The notes under the pieces are model-generated. The model saw only the letters and a program-made list of their open reading frames with translations. It made no database searches and was not told where the DNA came from. A stretch of 64,000 nt of DNA, taken from Litoditis marina. Its lineage: Eukaryota; Nematoda; Chromadorea; Rhabditida; Rhabditidae. This document shows, piece by piece, positions 1 to 12,410 of this stretch (its first letter is position 1; the number at the start of each line of letters is the position of its first letter). Location of the stretch: the NCBI GenBank assembly GCA_964036275.1, contig OZ038436.1, positions 19,185,904 through 19,249,903 on the forward strand, given 5' to 3'. The position numbers were made by a program, and so were the translations under genes.

Positions 1-978
1 CTTCCAATACAAATTGTTTTTATCAAAGTAATCTAGAAATGCTGATAATCGCGTCGGGGGTAATAAGGTCTAGACCTAATAGTTGTTGATCACTTTCGAA
101 TAACTTCAACTTCGCAGTAAGAGTATACTAGAGATCTCGGTTTCAGGTTACCCTACTAGAATTTCACACCTCGGCTCGCCAGACTAGAGCAGTTTTTTCC
201 GAGTTACTACGAATTATGACAACTCTTCGCAATTAACCAGTTTTCTAGGTATATAACGGGTTTCCTGTGAGATTATCCGGTTCAACTTTAGTAGAGTCAT
301 TGGAAAAGTTGCTAATATTCGTTTTCATCAGTAATGTAACAAATTAAACTCCATACTTTGACTATGACTTCCTTACGAGTTTTTGATGTTTACTCCCGTA
401 AACACACGAGTTAGTCATTGCTTATTTTCTACTCACCATAAGGCTGTTTTTTTGTTTGTATTAGTCATTGCATTAAATATATGAATGATTCGGTTTTCCA
501 TGTTTCAAAGATTTCTGATCTGATGAAGTAGTTTCATCTGTTTCACAAATTGCTCTCGCGATGTTTTCTCGTGAAAACGGCGTAAATGTGAACTATCTCT
601 GTAATTTGTGAAATAGTTGATAGTTGTTAATTGTCAATGATTATGTTTTCGAGTATTACCCAGCGTGGGACAAACTTGTAAACACTTTACGCTTATTATT
701 AATTTCTGCGGCAAACATCGAGAGTATCACAATATAGTTATATAAATCTGAGAAATCCACGCACTTTGAATGAAAAATTTCTTATTCAGCGTTTTTGAAC
801 ACAGTTTTTACATGTTTCGGACCGTTTTTCATAGAAATATATTTCTCATTCTCAAGTTTCATGATTTTCTATTAATAGTCTGTCTTTGTTGTACGTTGTT
901 TTTATTATATGGTCGAAGTGAAGGATTCAAGTGCCTTATGGAGATAATTACTATCCTTTTTGGCATTTCAGTGTTCCG
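1..978. other. Upstream intergenic sequence, no gene seen
   Basis: This is AT-rich DNA upstream of the DMSR-like receptor gene. A 70-codon open frame at 770-982 looks like a chance ORF: it has no family features and overlaps the real start. The only functional signal I can point to is the TTTCAG acceptor ending at 971, just before the receptor ATG. No exon, RNA or clear repeat was recognised. Confidence 0.6.
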
Positions 979-3900
979 ATGAACTGTAATGATTCGACGA
1001 TATTCAACCTAGAGAACAACTTCACCGTCGCTATTTTGGAGACGATTTGGGATTTCAAAAAGTGAGTTTTAGAACGGTTAGAAAATAAAATATGCAACTC
1101 ATGAACACTAAACACTGAATTTACAAAGTAAATTAACAGTTTTCTTTCTCTTCGTGCTTTGATAAAAAGCTACGAATGGAAGTAACACGAGAAGTTCGCT
1201 GTATCTGTATTCCGTAAGTAACAATAGTCGTAGACATTGCATATTCAGTCACTCATCCCAACCTATAGTCGTCGCTTACAGAAAGGCGGCGGTGTACTGT
1301 ATATCTCACTTTGCGCTGTGTAAGGACACATATACTCGATTCGTCCGCGCTGCTCGTATAAGCCCAGTTGGTGTAGTGGTTAGCGTTCGCGCCTCCCAAA
1401 CTTTTGAACCAGGTTCGAGTCTCATATGAGGCGGCTATTTTATGAATTTGGCCAGGAACTAACGACGTGAAACGTGGGTAAAAAGTTGATAACTGACCTA
1501 GTAATCTCTCATTCCAGTGCGTATTCCCCCTTTCACCGGTACGTCTCACTTCTGCTGTGTGTCTGTGGTCTACTGGCCAATTCCCTCCATATATGGGTTC
1601 TGACACGACCTCCCATGAGAACCAGCTCCGTTCATACCGTACTCATTTGTATTGCACTATCTGACATGGGAACGATGACGTCATATTTGGTGAGTTTTTG
1701 GTAGTTGTTCAATGAAACTATAATCTATGTTAACTTCATGAAGAGAGAGAGAGAGAGAGTTCTACACCTTCAAAAACTATTTGCAGCTACACAGAAGAAA
1801 CTCAAAACACACTGAACAACAGTATTCTCTAGTTCAACACAAGATTGGCTATAACCGGTCTTCAAGGAAACCGATGTGTACCAATAGTCAGTCAAGTCGA
1901 ATTTCAATTCTTGACCCGTTCTCCAAAATGAGCGATTATAGAAACTATTCACCATTCTTTGATAATATGAATATATATTTCTAGATCTACATGACTCGAT
2001 TCGAGTTCTTCCAAGACCACTCAGGCTACGCATATGGCTGGGCTCTCTTCCTCGAGGTGAGCTAGAGATCCATGTAACATATATGAATGCTGAAGTCATC
2101 ATCACAGAACTGTACATGTTCTTTGAATTTCGATCCTTTCCTGTTTATAGTTTGATCCCACCGTATTTGAGTTAAACGAGATCTCCGAGAAGGGGAAAAG
2201 ATGAGGAGAATCATGTGAGACATCTCAAATACATGAATGTGGCCTAGCAACGGAGCGAAGTGGAGAAATAAATATGGAAATTCCAAATGGTACATTTGCA
2301 GGTTCACGTGGTGTTGAGTATTGCCCTCCACGCCATCACCCTCTACCTGGTGGTTCTTATGGCCTTCATTCGCTACTCGGCCATGAAACTATCCTCGTCA
2401 CAATGGCTTCACAAGGAGAAGACGCTGTTAGTTCAACAATAAGTATTCACGCAACGCGTTGTTTACCGATTTTTTGGGGTTTTTAAGGTAGACAAAAAAG
2501 TTTCGTACATTGTCTGCCAACGAAAAGATTGCAGCAAATCTGGTGGTAAACTAGCGAGACTCGAGCTTTATTTTGAACGAAACTCGGATTGAACTCAAGG
2601 AGTGGTAACCAATTGAAGATCAAGTGAAATTGTAAATTGAAACAGGAGAACCTGAATTCCTGAAAAGCTCCACTAAACATTTCTATCTCTTGATCATTAA
2701 TGTTGTTGTTATAATCTCTCTCTCCAGAATAACGGCGGTGGTAATTCTGATGTCGGTGTTCATGTTGTGTGTCCCCACCCTGCTGGCACATCAGATCAAG
2801 GTTCATCGGAGTGTCGACGACATGGGAGACGTCATGGTACGGTACAGGTCGGTTTTTGGAATTTTTTTTCTTAAAACATCAACTTTTTGAAAATCTTATT
2901 GTTATTCAATTTTTAAGCTGAACAAACGAGTATATGAAAAAGAAATTCACAAAATATTTTCATTACAGTATTGGTTTCTCGGACATGATGATCTCAGATC
3001 GGTGCTTCTTTATGAAAGCCAATCTGTGGCTAACCGGCCTCTTTCTCAAGGTTCGTTCGATTCGTAATTAGAAATATCAGACTACGCCGTTGATTTTCAC
3101 GTTAAATTAGAACAAATCGTCTACGAAAAGTATTCGAATCTAGAACATAATATATTGTACTGTCTCACCAAGTTAGCTATAGTCCTAAAGTTTCTTACTA
3201 AGCTCCTATATGTAAGGTGAAGTGAGACGTGTACGAAATGCTAGAAATTACGATTATACAGTATTGACTTACACAAGTTCCAAGCTAGTTTGTTTGATTA
3301 TCCTGTAACCTATCCTATAAGACTCATTTTTGCGGTCACAACGGGTGCTCGCTGATTCCGAACGGATATTAGATTTAACCTGTCATAATTATCTTTGAAA
3401 CTGAACAATGAAAAATGGAAAATACGGATTAGGCTTATACTTACACAATCAGTATGATGACTCACACGAAAATGGAACTACTTTCAATTAGCAGTAGTGG
3501 AAATGGCGGGGTAGTGAGTAACGGTTCCGTGAAATAGATTATGTTTAGCGAAATCCCTTTGAAAAATAGGGATTCGTTTTTGAACTCGACGATGAAGCCA
3601 AAATAGAGAATTTGTCATAAAAACCCGTGCAGGAGTTGGACCTGCTTTGAAAGTCTAGTGAACGCTCACGTTACGTGAGAAATGTAATGAGTCCAAAAGT
3701 GTGTTGGCAGAACGCATAAATTGAGATGTACAGTACGTATTCGCTTTCAATTTGGCAATCACATCATGAGTAGGTCGTTGAATTGGTTAGTTGAAATATT
3801 GAATCGGTTGGAATTAGCATAAAGTGTGGGATCTTCCGGTGATCTTCAAAATCAATATAACACTTTTTCAGGTACTTCCATGTTTTCTGTTATTCTGGTT

Positions 3901-5398
3901 CACGGTTGCCCTCATCGCTCGTCTGAGGCAGAATGTAGAGAAAAGGAAACAACTACTCAACGCAAAAGAGGACAGAAACAAGCGGAAGGGAGACGTTACT
4001 ACGTATATGTACGTTTTCATCTGTCAATTCTGTCGAAATTCCGCAAAACACATTTTAAAACACACATAATAATTTCCAAAGTCTATCAGATTACAAGTAC
4101 CGTAACAATAGAATCAGTCGTCAAAGAGATTTCTTAAGATTTCGCAAACAGTTGTCACGGTTAGAAACATTGAAAAATAGGCATTTTCACGTGATCGTTT
4201 TGACTAGTAGTGAACCTGTCGTGTCTAGTAGTGACTAGAAGAAGTGGACTAGAAGAAGTGAACTTCTTCTAGATATTCAAAGTTGTGCGTCGTTTACAGC
4301 TGGCAAACATAAACAACTGGCAAAATAATGTAATTTTATTATAGGCTTCTTCTGATGGTAACTGTGTTTCTGACCACGGAGCTGCCCCAAGGAGTCATGG
4401 CCATACTAAATGGTGATTTTAACTGCTTGTTCAGAGAGGCGATAGAGCTGTTAATTGATTTCAAGTAATACTAGTAGTATTATGTATCGTACAAGCAACT
4501 TTTCGTATATGCTGGTACCCTCTCTATGAGCACCGTGTAAAATTCAAAGTAACTGCACCACGAGTTCACTGTCGAATCGCCTCAACAACCGTGATACAGC
4601 TCGGCGAGATACGGGTGCTAATCGAACTAGACTACTAGCAGTAAACAGCACATACACGCAACACTCGTGGAAACGTCTGTGAATCACTATGACGAGCTGC
4701 TTCCAAAAAAGACATTGCTCAATTTGTCAGTCTGTAGCGACATTTCAACAAAGTGTTTTCAGCCCTGTACACCTCGCAGTTTCACCAATGGGTGTATTTG
4801 GCGTTGGCCGACGTTCTCGATCTGCTGTCACTAATTAATTGCTATGTGGCCTTCCTGGTGTACATCTGCACATGTTCACGTTATCGGAAGACGCTGCTCT
4901 CGGTACTACCAACCATGCCGTGAGTTTAGAATCTTATAGAATGAAACCGAAAAGAGCAGAGAAACCGATTAGATACAATAAACCTAGGTGATGTGCCGAT
5001 GAATTGTTTAGTTGATGAGCATTTCACGAGCTTGAGGTTTTACTCAAATTTGAGATTTTTCCCATGCTTCGACCCAATACGTGAATAACGAAGATAACTT
5101 TACGAGGTGTAGTAATATGTAGTGTTACAGTGCCAGGGGTGACTGTGTAGTTGAAACATGATTACACGTACCACTAGGTTCTCGAGAAGTTCGCGGTACA
5201 TTTTCACGCGATTTTATCGACTCGAGATACGGGAACGTGTACTTAAACTAAATGTCGTCTTTCAGGAAAGTGCTGTCGGCCATTGGGACGCGACAGAATA
5301 CGTTGAAACGGACGCAGTCGGCCAACTACACGGTAGTTCATCAACGACCTCGACCGAGTCCCCTCATGCCCACGGTGCACGAGGACGCCATGCTGTAG
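979..5398 (+). CDS. DMSR-like (myosuppressin-receptor-related) neuropeptide GPCR, 382 aa
   Basis: Exons: 979-1061, 1518-1689, 1985-2056, 2302-2426, 2728-2847, 2969-3050, 3872-4008, 4345-4412, 4763-4919, 5266-5398, all phase-consistent. Seven hydrophobic helices are visible: TM1 about 36-57 with Asn49, TM2 66-88 with Asp77, TM3 about 104-130 followed by FIRY (131-134) in place of DRY, TM4 152-172, TM5 205-236, TM6 about 264-287 carrying TELPQG, and TM7 about 298-320 with DVLDLLSLINCYV. The TELPQG and LDLLSLINC motifs are hallmarks of nematode DMSR receptors, which bind FMRFamide/myosuppressin-like peptides and couple to G proteins at the plasma membrane. N-glycosylation sequons lie at Asn4 and Asn14. 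The start is supported by a splice acceptor at 970-971. A SINE-like element lies in intron 1. I cannot assign a specific dmsr number or ligand. Confidence 0.9.
1262..1453 (+). repeat. tRNA-derived SINE-like element, copy 1 (intron 1 of the DMSR-like gene)
   Basis: It begins with TATAGTCGTCGC, then a leader with ACTGTATATCTCACTTT, then a Pol III-like A box (TGGTGTAGTGGTTAGCG) and B box (GGTTCGAGTC). The same layout recurs at 20368, 26322 and 53675. The tRNA-like part does not close an acceptor stem, so it is not a functional tRNA. This is the most diverged of the four copies. Confidence 0.7.
1744..1760. repeat. (GA)n microsatellite
   Basis: A short GA dinucleotide run in intron 2 of the DMSR-like gene. 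Confidence 0.8.
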
Positions 5399-5625
5399 AA
5401 GTGAAAAAACGTACCTTTTTCGTGCACTTTCCACTTTTTCTGCTATTTCGAATAGTTTGCGTTGTACACATTTTATTAAACTATAATACAGTCCCGTGAA
5501 CGTGAAAAACGCTCTTCTCAGTGCACGAAGACGCCATGATGTGAGCGAAAACTGACTGTTTTCGTGCATTCGAATATTTCGCACTTTTCGAACGATTTGC
5601 GGTAAACACACTTCTACTTTGTTAG
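5375..5625 (+). repeat. Tandem duplication of the receptor C-terminal tail and 3' flank
   Basis: The sequence starting GTGCACGAGGACGCCATG at 5375 encodes the last residues VHEDAML of the receptor. It recurs at 5521 as GTGCACGAAGACGCCATG, which would read VHEDAMM then stop. Similarity continues into the flank: TTTTCGTGCA, then a CGAA...TTTGCG...ACACA block in both copies. The two units are about 146 bp apart. The second copy lies outside the modelled CDS. Confidence 0.75.
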
Positions 5626-5629
5626 AACT

Positions 5630-7250
5630 ACTTGGACGAACATCATCAAACGTGGATATTCATCAAAAACTGTTATTTTTGCTCGTTTCGTTGACTTCGA
5701 TGAGTATTTCACGTGATTTTGTGTCAATTATGTACCAGTACCAACGAGCGAACCATTCGAAAAGTCTAATGATTTATGAATTTTACTGCCCTCAGGAATT
5801 GTGACTCAACACTCGATTGATCTTCAGTATTTGTGTACATTGAAATTGTGGGTAAACTGTGCATTGTTTTTTAATCATAATTCCGTAATTCTGTAATAAC
5901 TCATGCTTTTCAATATTGATATACCGTGTGTGGTTTTTTATTTCACATTGTTTCTTCTAGAAAACAACTAACCAACAACGAACGTATTACACGTGAACCT
6001 GAATAAAATGTATTACACATAATCTGTGAACTGGCATATTTTTGAACAGAAATGAACGATTTTACCTAATTTTACTACTGTGAACATTACTTTCTTCCAT
6101 GTACAGTTTACGAGTGGTTCCTAAACCAAAGATTCACCCAAAATCAACAAAAACAAAGTTGTAACTGTAAACTGTAAAACAAAGTTCAGCCAAATTTACC
6201 AACTTGTGAAACAAGCTGCAAAAACCGAGTTTGATATCCACTAGTGAGCAAGCTAGTGAAAAGAATCTAGTGAAACAACTTGGATTTCAACTTCAGAGCG
6301 ACCAAATATGCTTTAACACCAACGTTAAATACATAAGAAAACAAACAACAAACAAATAGCTGGAATTCGACCGAATACAACGGGTATTCTCGAGCAATAA
6401 TATCTCATGTAAGTATTATTCACTGTTGAACACCGTTTGTATACGATTCATGGTAATTACAACGTTAGTATTGTTCAATAGAAATATGCTGGGAGTACAA
6501 TGAAACTGAAAACGTTATCAAAATTCAACACCGAAACTTCCAGCAAGGTTCAGCAAAAATTGAAGTTCTTAGATGTAAAAATGAACTGTAATTTTAGACT
6601 AATACCGAACACAACTAATATAAATATAACTCAAAAGTATAAAAGAGACACCTTTTAAAATGCTTTCTGAGGCGCGAACATTTGATGAGACGGAATTGGG
6701 CTGTGCTTCCCCTATAGCACAATTTTGAAATTCAAGTGTACCTTTATTTTCATATTTAAGAACCGCATCGCATCTAAAAGATCGTATTCCAAACATGAGT
6801 CTGAGTAATTAAATGACCAACATAAGTTAATGTCAATTTTTTCGAACATCAACTAAGTAAGCGAACATTGAACATTCATTGGCTATTGAAGGCAATGTTG
6901 GATTATCCGTCCTATTTTCATTCGATTGCAGTTTTCTTTTGTGTTGTATTTTGATGAAGCTGAAGTCACACTGAAAACACAATTATTGATTCCATTCCAG
7001 AAATGCTCACGTAGAAATCATTCCTGATTTACAAGTTAGAAATGGAAGATTTCCGTGTGATTCTCAATTAAAAAGATACGAGTACACGTGAATTTTTGTT
7101 TCACAGGAGTCTAGTTATTTGTTATACTAGTTGTTACTACTAGAATAGTATTTGTTTATATGATTCTATGAGCAAGAATGGGTCGGGATAGATGGGGGGT
7201 AATGAAAGACCGAAGCGAAATAACCTATTCATGGTCACTCGGTTTGTCGA
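5630..7250. other. Intergenic AT-rich sequence, nothing recognised
   Basis: Short open frames at 5619-5804 and 6599-6796 show no splice-phase partners or family motifs. An AATAAA near 6003 could serve the upstream receptor gene but is about 600 bp from its stop. Confidence 0.5.
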
Positions 7251-7254
7251 TCAA

Positions 7255-7480
7255 ACGAGAAACATTGGACGGATGTAGAGAGAAATTGAGGAAGAGAGAA
7301 GGAGGAAGTGAGGGAGATGGAGAAATACAGATGAAAAAGAGAGAGAAAAGAGAGTGAGGCGAAATGAAGGGACAAAGCTGATGAGAGTTATGAAAAAGAG
7401 AAGGAGACAGCGAAAGAGAGAGAAAATATAAGGAGAAAGACAGGGAGTGAGAGAGATATTTAGCGCGAATATAGAGTCAA
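7255..7480. repeat. Purine-rich GA low-complexity tract
   Basis: The + strand is dominated by GAGAGAAA, GGAGG and related purine blocks. The 83-codon open frame on the other strand is just Ser/Leu-rich translation of this tract. Confidence 0.8.
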
Positions 7481-7574
7481 TCTCATAATGGCAAGACTGC
7501 AAGGTGCCATTGTTGACAAGCAGATTTTTCTCCCAATTGAAAGTGCGTATATAGTGCGATTTTCCAAATCTTTG

Positions 7575-7745
7575 TTGTAGTTTAATTTCAGTACGCGCCT
7601 CAATTTACGAATTTCGACCAAAATATAACGGTATCAAACTACAAACACAGCGGTATAGAGCGTAAAACCGTATATAGTTTGCTCCACCCACTTATAACCC
7701 TCTACAGTAATCTGCCAACACATCCAGATCAAAGTTTACTATATT
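7575..7745 (+). repeat. TGTAGTTTGATC inverted-repeat family, copy 1
   Basis: The head TGTAGTTTAATTTC is followed by AATTTACGAATTTCGACC, then the inverted head as TATCAAACTACAAACACAGC. A conserved tail (TATAGAGC...CCGTATA...GCTCC) completes a unit of about 160 bp. This is one of about 20 full or partial copies in the window. Confidence 0.75.
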
Positions 7746-7964
7746 AGCGTATTCAGAACGCCTCAAAATGTTCATAGTGTCTTCTGCATGTTTACTACTA
7801 CTAACTCTGAAAATTTGAAACCAAAGTAATGACTTTTTCATTAGGAAACACCCCCTTGAATAATTGACGGATTACTGTAGGAGTACATCGATTGGTGAAA
7901 CAGACTATAGGCCTGCGTCGAGACGAGCTCACCCTATAACTGGGAGAGCGCGTTGAACAAAAGG

Positions 7965-8060
7965 CAACGGGATCAAACTACAAACCCAGAGTGATAGAGC
8001 AACACAAACCGTAAAGGCTTGCTCCGAAAAGTGCGTATATGATGCGAGAGTGCCCTCTGG
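7965..8060 (+). repeat. TGTAGTTTGATC family, partial copy (inverted head and tail)
   Basis: It contains GGGATCAAACTACAAACCCAG followed by the family tail GATAGAGCAACACA...GCTTGCTCCG. The left half is diverged or missing. Confidence 0.65.
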
Positions 8061-8705
8061 TAGCCCCCGCCGCGCCCATATGCGTATATGGTGGTAATGA
8101 TTCTAATGTAATGAGTGGATTCCATGCTATCTTCCATTCCCGCCAATTACACGCAAAAAGCGACAAAATCCACGGAACACTCCAGTTTGGCCAAAAACCA
8201 TGATTTTTGTGATCAATCTGACCTTGGGGTCTACGTAACTCGGGGTCGAATCTGACGCTACCTATGTATAGGATTCCCTAATTCTAACGCAAGAGAATAC
8301 CGTCGATGTTGCCCTATTCCGCTAAGTTTGTAGTTGGAACCCGATGCGTGTTGGCTGAGAATCTTCAATCATGGCGTGTATCGGGATTAAACTACCACAA
8401 AAAAACGTATACTCTTCTTACGTATTCTGGAATATTCCGGCATCTTTATTCCATCCTGCTCTCTCCTTAGCAGAAAACTGCAATTTAGATTCTGGTCATT
8501 CTGTTATTCAGCAAACCTTGTATCTGGCCGGTATATATGACCCAATAGTGAGATCTAGAGAGCAGTGAGTTGAGTTCGTGATCACGAAATACTCGAAGAT
8601 TGCTAGCCTGTCAGATGAAATGCACACTGACAGGGTGCCGGGAACGTGCCACCAGCTTATGGTCACGTTGCTCACCCATGAGCAGTTCAGTGCAATACAT
8701 ATTAC

Positions 8706-8962
8706 TGAAACGTCGCTGTAGTTTAATCTCAAAACAGGCCGTAACTTACGAATTTTGACCAGAAGATCAGTTGGAGCAAACTATAAACACAGCATATTAG
8801 GGAAACATACAACTTATTGGCCTGCTTCTAGAAGATCTAACCCATATCTGAAGGAGCGTGGCGAGCAAATCGTAACAGGATCAAACTATAAACACATCGT
8901 TATAAAGCAACCGGCACCGTATAAGCCTGCTTAGGAAAGAACTAACCCTATAACTGGGGGTA
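8706..8962 (+). repeat. TGTAGTTTGATC family, nested or tandem copy
   Basis: The head TGTAGTTTAATCTC at 8709 is followed by a first AACTATAAACACAGC near 8779 and a second GATCAAACTATAAACACA near 8879. Each is followed by the tail that ends in CCTGCTT and an AACCC block. The copy therefore has its tail half duplicated in tandem. Confidence 0.65.
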
Positions 8963-8999
8963 GCGTGTGGAGACCCCGCGGCGCGCGGCACAGAATCGG

Positions 9000-9925
9000 C
9001 ATTGTATGATGTAGCATATTGGATGATGTTTTGATGGATTATTGTCATCTATTCATCCAGTCTACACTGAGTACATGCAAATTGGCAACCAGCACGAAAC
9101 TCATATTTCGCTCTAGTTATAGCATAGTACATAGAGAAATATATTAGATTTTGAAACTGGACTATCGTAACTACCACTATTATCCTACGTAGCACTCGTA
9201 GTAAAATGCACGTTGTATGATGCATTTTTATTATGCTCTGTTTAGTAATTTCGTTGTTCTAAAGAGACAAACAGTGCATTTCAAAGCTGTACTACAGTTG
9301 AACAATACTTAAATGTACACTCTGGCCATCTCGGAGTCTTTCGATATCTTCAATAACCTCTAGCGGAAGTTTGTACACTGTAAGTCTCCACTCATGTGAA
9401 AAAGAGTATATGACCATCTATTTCATGAAAATGGGACATTTGCAACCCACTGGGTCCTAAACACAATCGATGCAGTTTCAATTAAAAATTCGACGATTGC
9501 GTTCCCAGACGCGACCATGTCCCCAAAAAATGTCATGATAGGCAAGAGCTAGAGAGTGAAATGGGGCTGAGAAAGGAGGGTCCTACAAATATAGAAGAGA
9601 GATTTGATATAAATTTGGTATAGTCAACTCACTAACCTGTTATCCACGTCTACAAAATAATAATAAAATTTGCAGAAAAACATTTCACGGGGAAAACTAG
9701 CCCGAAGGTTTCAGATGTTGGTCATTCATTCATTCTATACGCTCATCACACATCACTGCAGACTGTCAAAGATATTTTTTTGAAAAGTTTGTCTTCTCAT
9801 TAGGGAACCATCTATTGATATCAGACACGGAGTATACCTAATTCGATCTGAATCATAACGGTACTTCTGGTGATCGAACTATAGAAAAACAGTTGGTTTT
9901 GTTACAAAAGTTTCAACTACCCTTG
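9000..9925. other. Intergenic, nothing recognised
   Basis: I saw no exon-like frames with splice partners, no RNA gene and no clear repeat in this stretch. Confidence 0.5.
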
Positions 9926-10105
9926 CCGCGGTAGCAGTTCCTCAAAAATAACATTATATAGCTCATGAGCAACATCACAACGAAATGCTGATGAGATTTA
10001 ATTGATTTCTATGCTGCTACATCAACAGTTCACGAGTAGCTGACGAGGGTTCATGAGATTCCCATGAGAAACTCATATGAACATCTCTGTGAAGGCTGCA
10101 AAATC
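9926..10105. repeat. CTCATGAG-rich MITE family, copy 1
   Basis: The left end resembles GCGGTAGCAGTTCC. The interior shares GAGATTTAATTGATT...ATGCT..TACATCAA, TTCACGAGTAGCT and CATGAGAAACTCATATGA with the copies at 13945 and 29113. This copy has lost the clear right terminus. Confidence 0.6.
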
Positions 10106-10722
10106 TCTTATAAGTGTATCCTTCAATTTTTCCATTCACATTTTTTCGGGCTCGCATGAAGTTCCCGGGATGTTTTCATGAAGTTTGAACTACATATGAG
10201 AACGTGTATTGCAAGATATTGTGAAAGTGGCATTGATCGAACAACGTGAATGTTTACAACTTGTATTGAAAGTTTACAATTTGATCTAGAAGAGAAAAAA
10301 ATCCACTTTTAAAATGTTTTGAATGGTCGAGAGTTATCAGATCATTCAATGCTAATTTCAATGAGTTTGTGAGATAGTGGCAATGATGAGTTCATTATGT
10401 ATTCTTTGCTAGCGCAGTGTACAGGTTGGTCAAGTGTAAAAATAATACCTACAGAGTCGCAGGCAAAGATCACCATCTTAGTGTAGATTTGTGTAGACTA
10501 CTGTAGTCGTAGACGAACATATGAAGTAGTGTATACAAACAGCTGTTCAATGTGTCACTTCTCTGTACATCATAATTTCGATTCTTGTTTCATCTTGCTC
10601 AAATTCAGCTGGTTTTCACTTTTTTCTTGTTTTCTCTATGTATCTACATGCTTGCATGTAAATAGATCAATCAATCAAAAAAGCGGTTGTCTTAAAATGA
10701 ACTAACCTGACTATCATCTCGT

Positions 10723-10797
10723 TTACCACCAGTCGTACTGTAGGAGGAATGAGACGAATGTTGCGAGACCAAATGGGAGAATGAGGGGCAGCCAGAC
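10723..10797 (-). CDS. Doubtful terminal exon with one membrane helix
   Basis: On the minus strand, TTTAAAG at 10798-10804 could be an acceptor. The 24 codons that follow end in TAA and read VWLPLILPFGLATFVSFLLQ plus YDWW, a clean transmembrane helix. A second frame over the same bases is also open and runs to a good donor (CAG|gttagt near 10706), so the frame is not settled. Possible partner exons lie at about 11451-11500 and 11590-11715 (minus), but phases do not join unambiguously and the intron would hold the large GA tract. The exon may belong to a small membrane protein or be a remnant. Confidence 0.25.
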   Translation of the reverse strand, partial: VWLPLILPFGLATFVSFLLQYDWW

Positions 10798-10929
10798 CTT
10801 TAAATTAAAAGATAATGGAAGCTTCATTGGCATGCCATGCAACTCGTATCAAAATGTTAATTCCGTGTGCCTCGGAGGAATTACAATAGATAAAATGAAC
10901 GGAGAAGGACCGAGCTGTTAATTGATTGG

Positions 10930-10968
10930 GGAGAGAGAGAGAGAGGGGGGGGGGGGGAAATAGGGGGA

Positions 10969-11008
<40 letters not shown>

Positions 11009-11440
11009 GAAGGGAGGGAATAGAGAGAGAGGCGGAGAGGGAGGGATAGAGAGAGAGGGAGAGAAGAGAGAAAGAGGCGGAGAGGGAGGGATAGAGAGAG
11101 AGGGAGGGAAGAGAGAAAGAGGCGGAGAGGGAGGGATAGAGAGAGAGAGGGAGGGAATAGAGAAAGAGGGGAAGAGGCAGGGATATAGAGATGGAGAAAG
11201 AAAGAGGCGAAAAGAGAGAGATGGAGGAAATAAAGCGAGAGGGGGGGAGAGAGGGGGAGAGAGAGTATATAAGAAAAAAGGAGTGGGAGGAGAGAGAGGA
11301 GAAGAGAGAAAAAAGGAGAAAGAGGGAAAGACGGAGAGATGGTAAGGAGCATGGAGTGAGAGAGGGAGAAAGAGAAAGAGGGAGAGAGAGAGAGAGAGAG
11401 GCGGGAGAGAAAGAGAGTAAGAGAGAAGGAGAAAGAGAGT
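10930..11440. repeat. GA-rich minisatellite with about 50-bp units
   Basis: Purine-only sequence on the + strand. Between about 11020 and 11160 a unit containing AGAGGCGGAGAGGGAGGGAT recurs three times. A run of guanines lies near 10943. The long open frames on both strands (up to 201 codons) are translation of the repeat: Ser/Leu-rich on minus, Arg/Glu/Gly-rich on plus. Confidence 0.85.
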
Positions 11441-11984
11441 GGTATACCATAAGACATATTGTTTGGTCCAAGGTAATACGAGCCAAGAGTAGAAGACAGT
11501 TCTCTAAAACAAGTGAAACGTAGAGTTATCTACGTTTTATGTGTTTCAGAGAACTAGGCGAACGTTTGGAACATTCCTCTGCATTTGTGCAACTCAATGC
11601 AGTTAAATAGATTATTGGGAGAAGACTGGCTGGATGGCCAGAAAGTGGCCACCACTTTTTGTCCTTCTCTTCTTCCAAGTCGCTCAGAATCATTAGCGCC
11701 AGTCTTCTGCGACTAGACTACAAAAGCGAGAGAGCAGATAGATCAATGAGACCTCAGACAGTCTGAGACAGTCTGCGTCTCTTGCACACTCTTCCGTTGA
11801 AGTTCCTCTATGTGCAACGAGTGTGAACGAGTGGAACAGTTTGAGTTTGACAGCTCCAAAACTTCGCTAGGCTGTTGTGTAATAATCACGTTTTAGTTTG
11901 TCTTTTTTTCTATTTTCAGTTCTTTCCGCCACCCCCTCTCACCTCTCCTTCTTTCTCCTCGTCTCTCCCTCTTTCCATCTCCCT

Positions 11985-11986
11985 GT

Positions 11987-12074
<88 letters not shown>

Positions 12075-12075
12075 G
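11985..12075. repeat. (CT)n microsatellite
   Basis: An almost pure CT run of about 80 bp, flanked by pyrimidine-rich sequence from about 11930. It is complementary in composition to the GA tract 0.6-1 kb to its left. Confidence 0.9.
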
Positions 12076-12234
12076 TCTCCTCTCTCCCCAATCCGTTTCA
12101 TTTCGTGGTGCCCTTCATTAGATTAGTCTATTACTCGATTTCCATTCATTGGCAACCCATATGGAAATTATTCCTCTTCTAATAGAAAATGAGATGACCC
12201 TTAATACATTTGGCCACTATACACATGTCATTCA

Positions 12235-12410
12235 TTTGACATCTCACTCACATGAAATAGGTGACTGCACGTGAGATACGTGAATGTTGCTCACGTGTGA
12301 TACCTCGTACGTGAGTCACACATGTGAAAAACGCGAGTCATACTCTGAGGTACGTGACTGTCACGTGGAATACGTGAGTCACACGTGCGATTTATGCCTT
12401 AGTCGTGAAG
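12235..12410. repeat. CACGTG-rich degenerate repeat cluster
   Basis: At least four CACGTG palindromes plus several TACGTGA variants lie within about 150 bp, in a loose repeat of the form TACGTGAGTCACACGTG. CACGTG is also the E-box core, so the cluster could be bound by bHLH factors. It could equally be a decayed tandem repeat. Confidence 0.6.

Noticed and set aside
1360..1435. Possible tRNA gene
   Set aside because: A and B boxes are present, but the acceptor stem does not pair and the same leader-plus-box layout recurs at three other sites, so it is a SINE-like copy.
10881..11486. Long minus-strand frames of 179-201 codons (and 110-139 on plus)
   Set aside because: They are pure translation of the GA minisatellite (Ser/Leu or Arg/Glu repeats).
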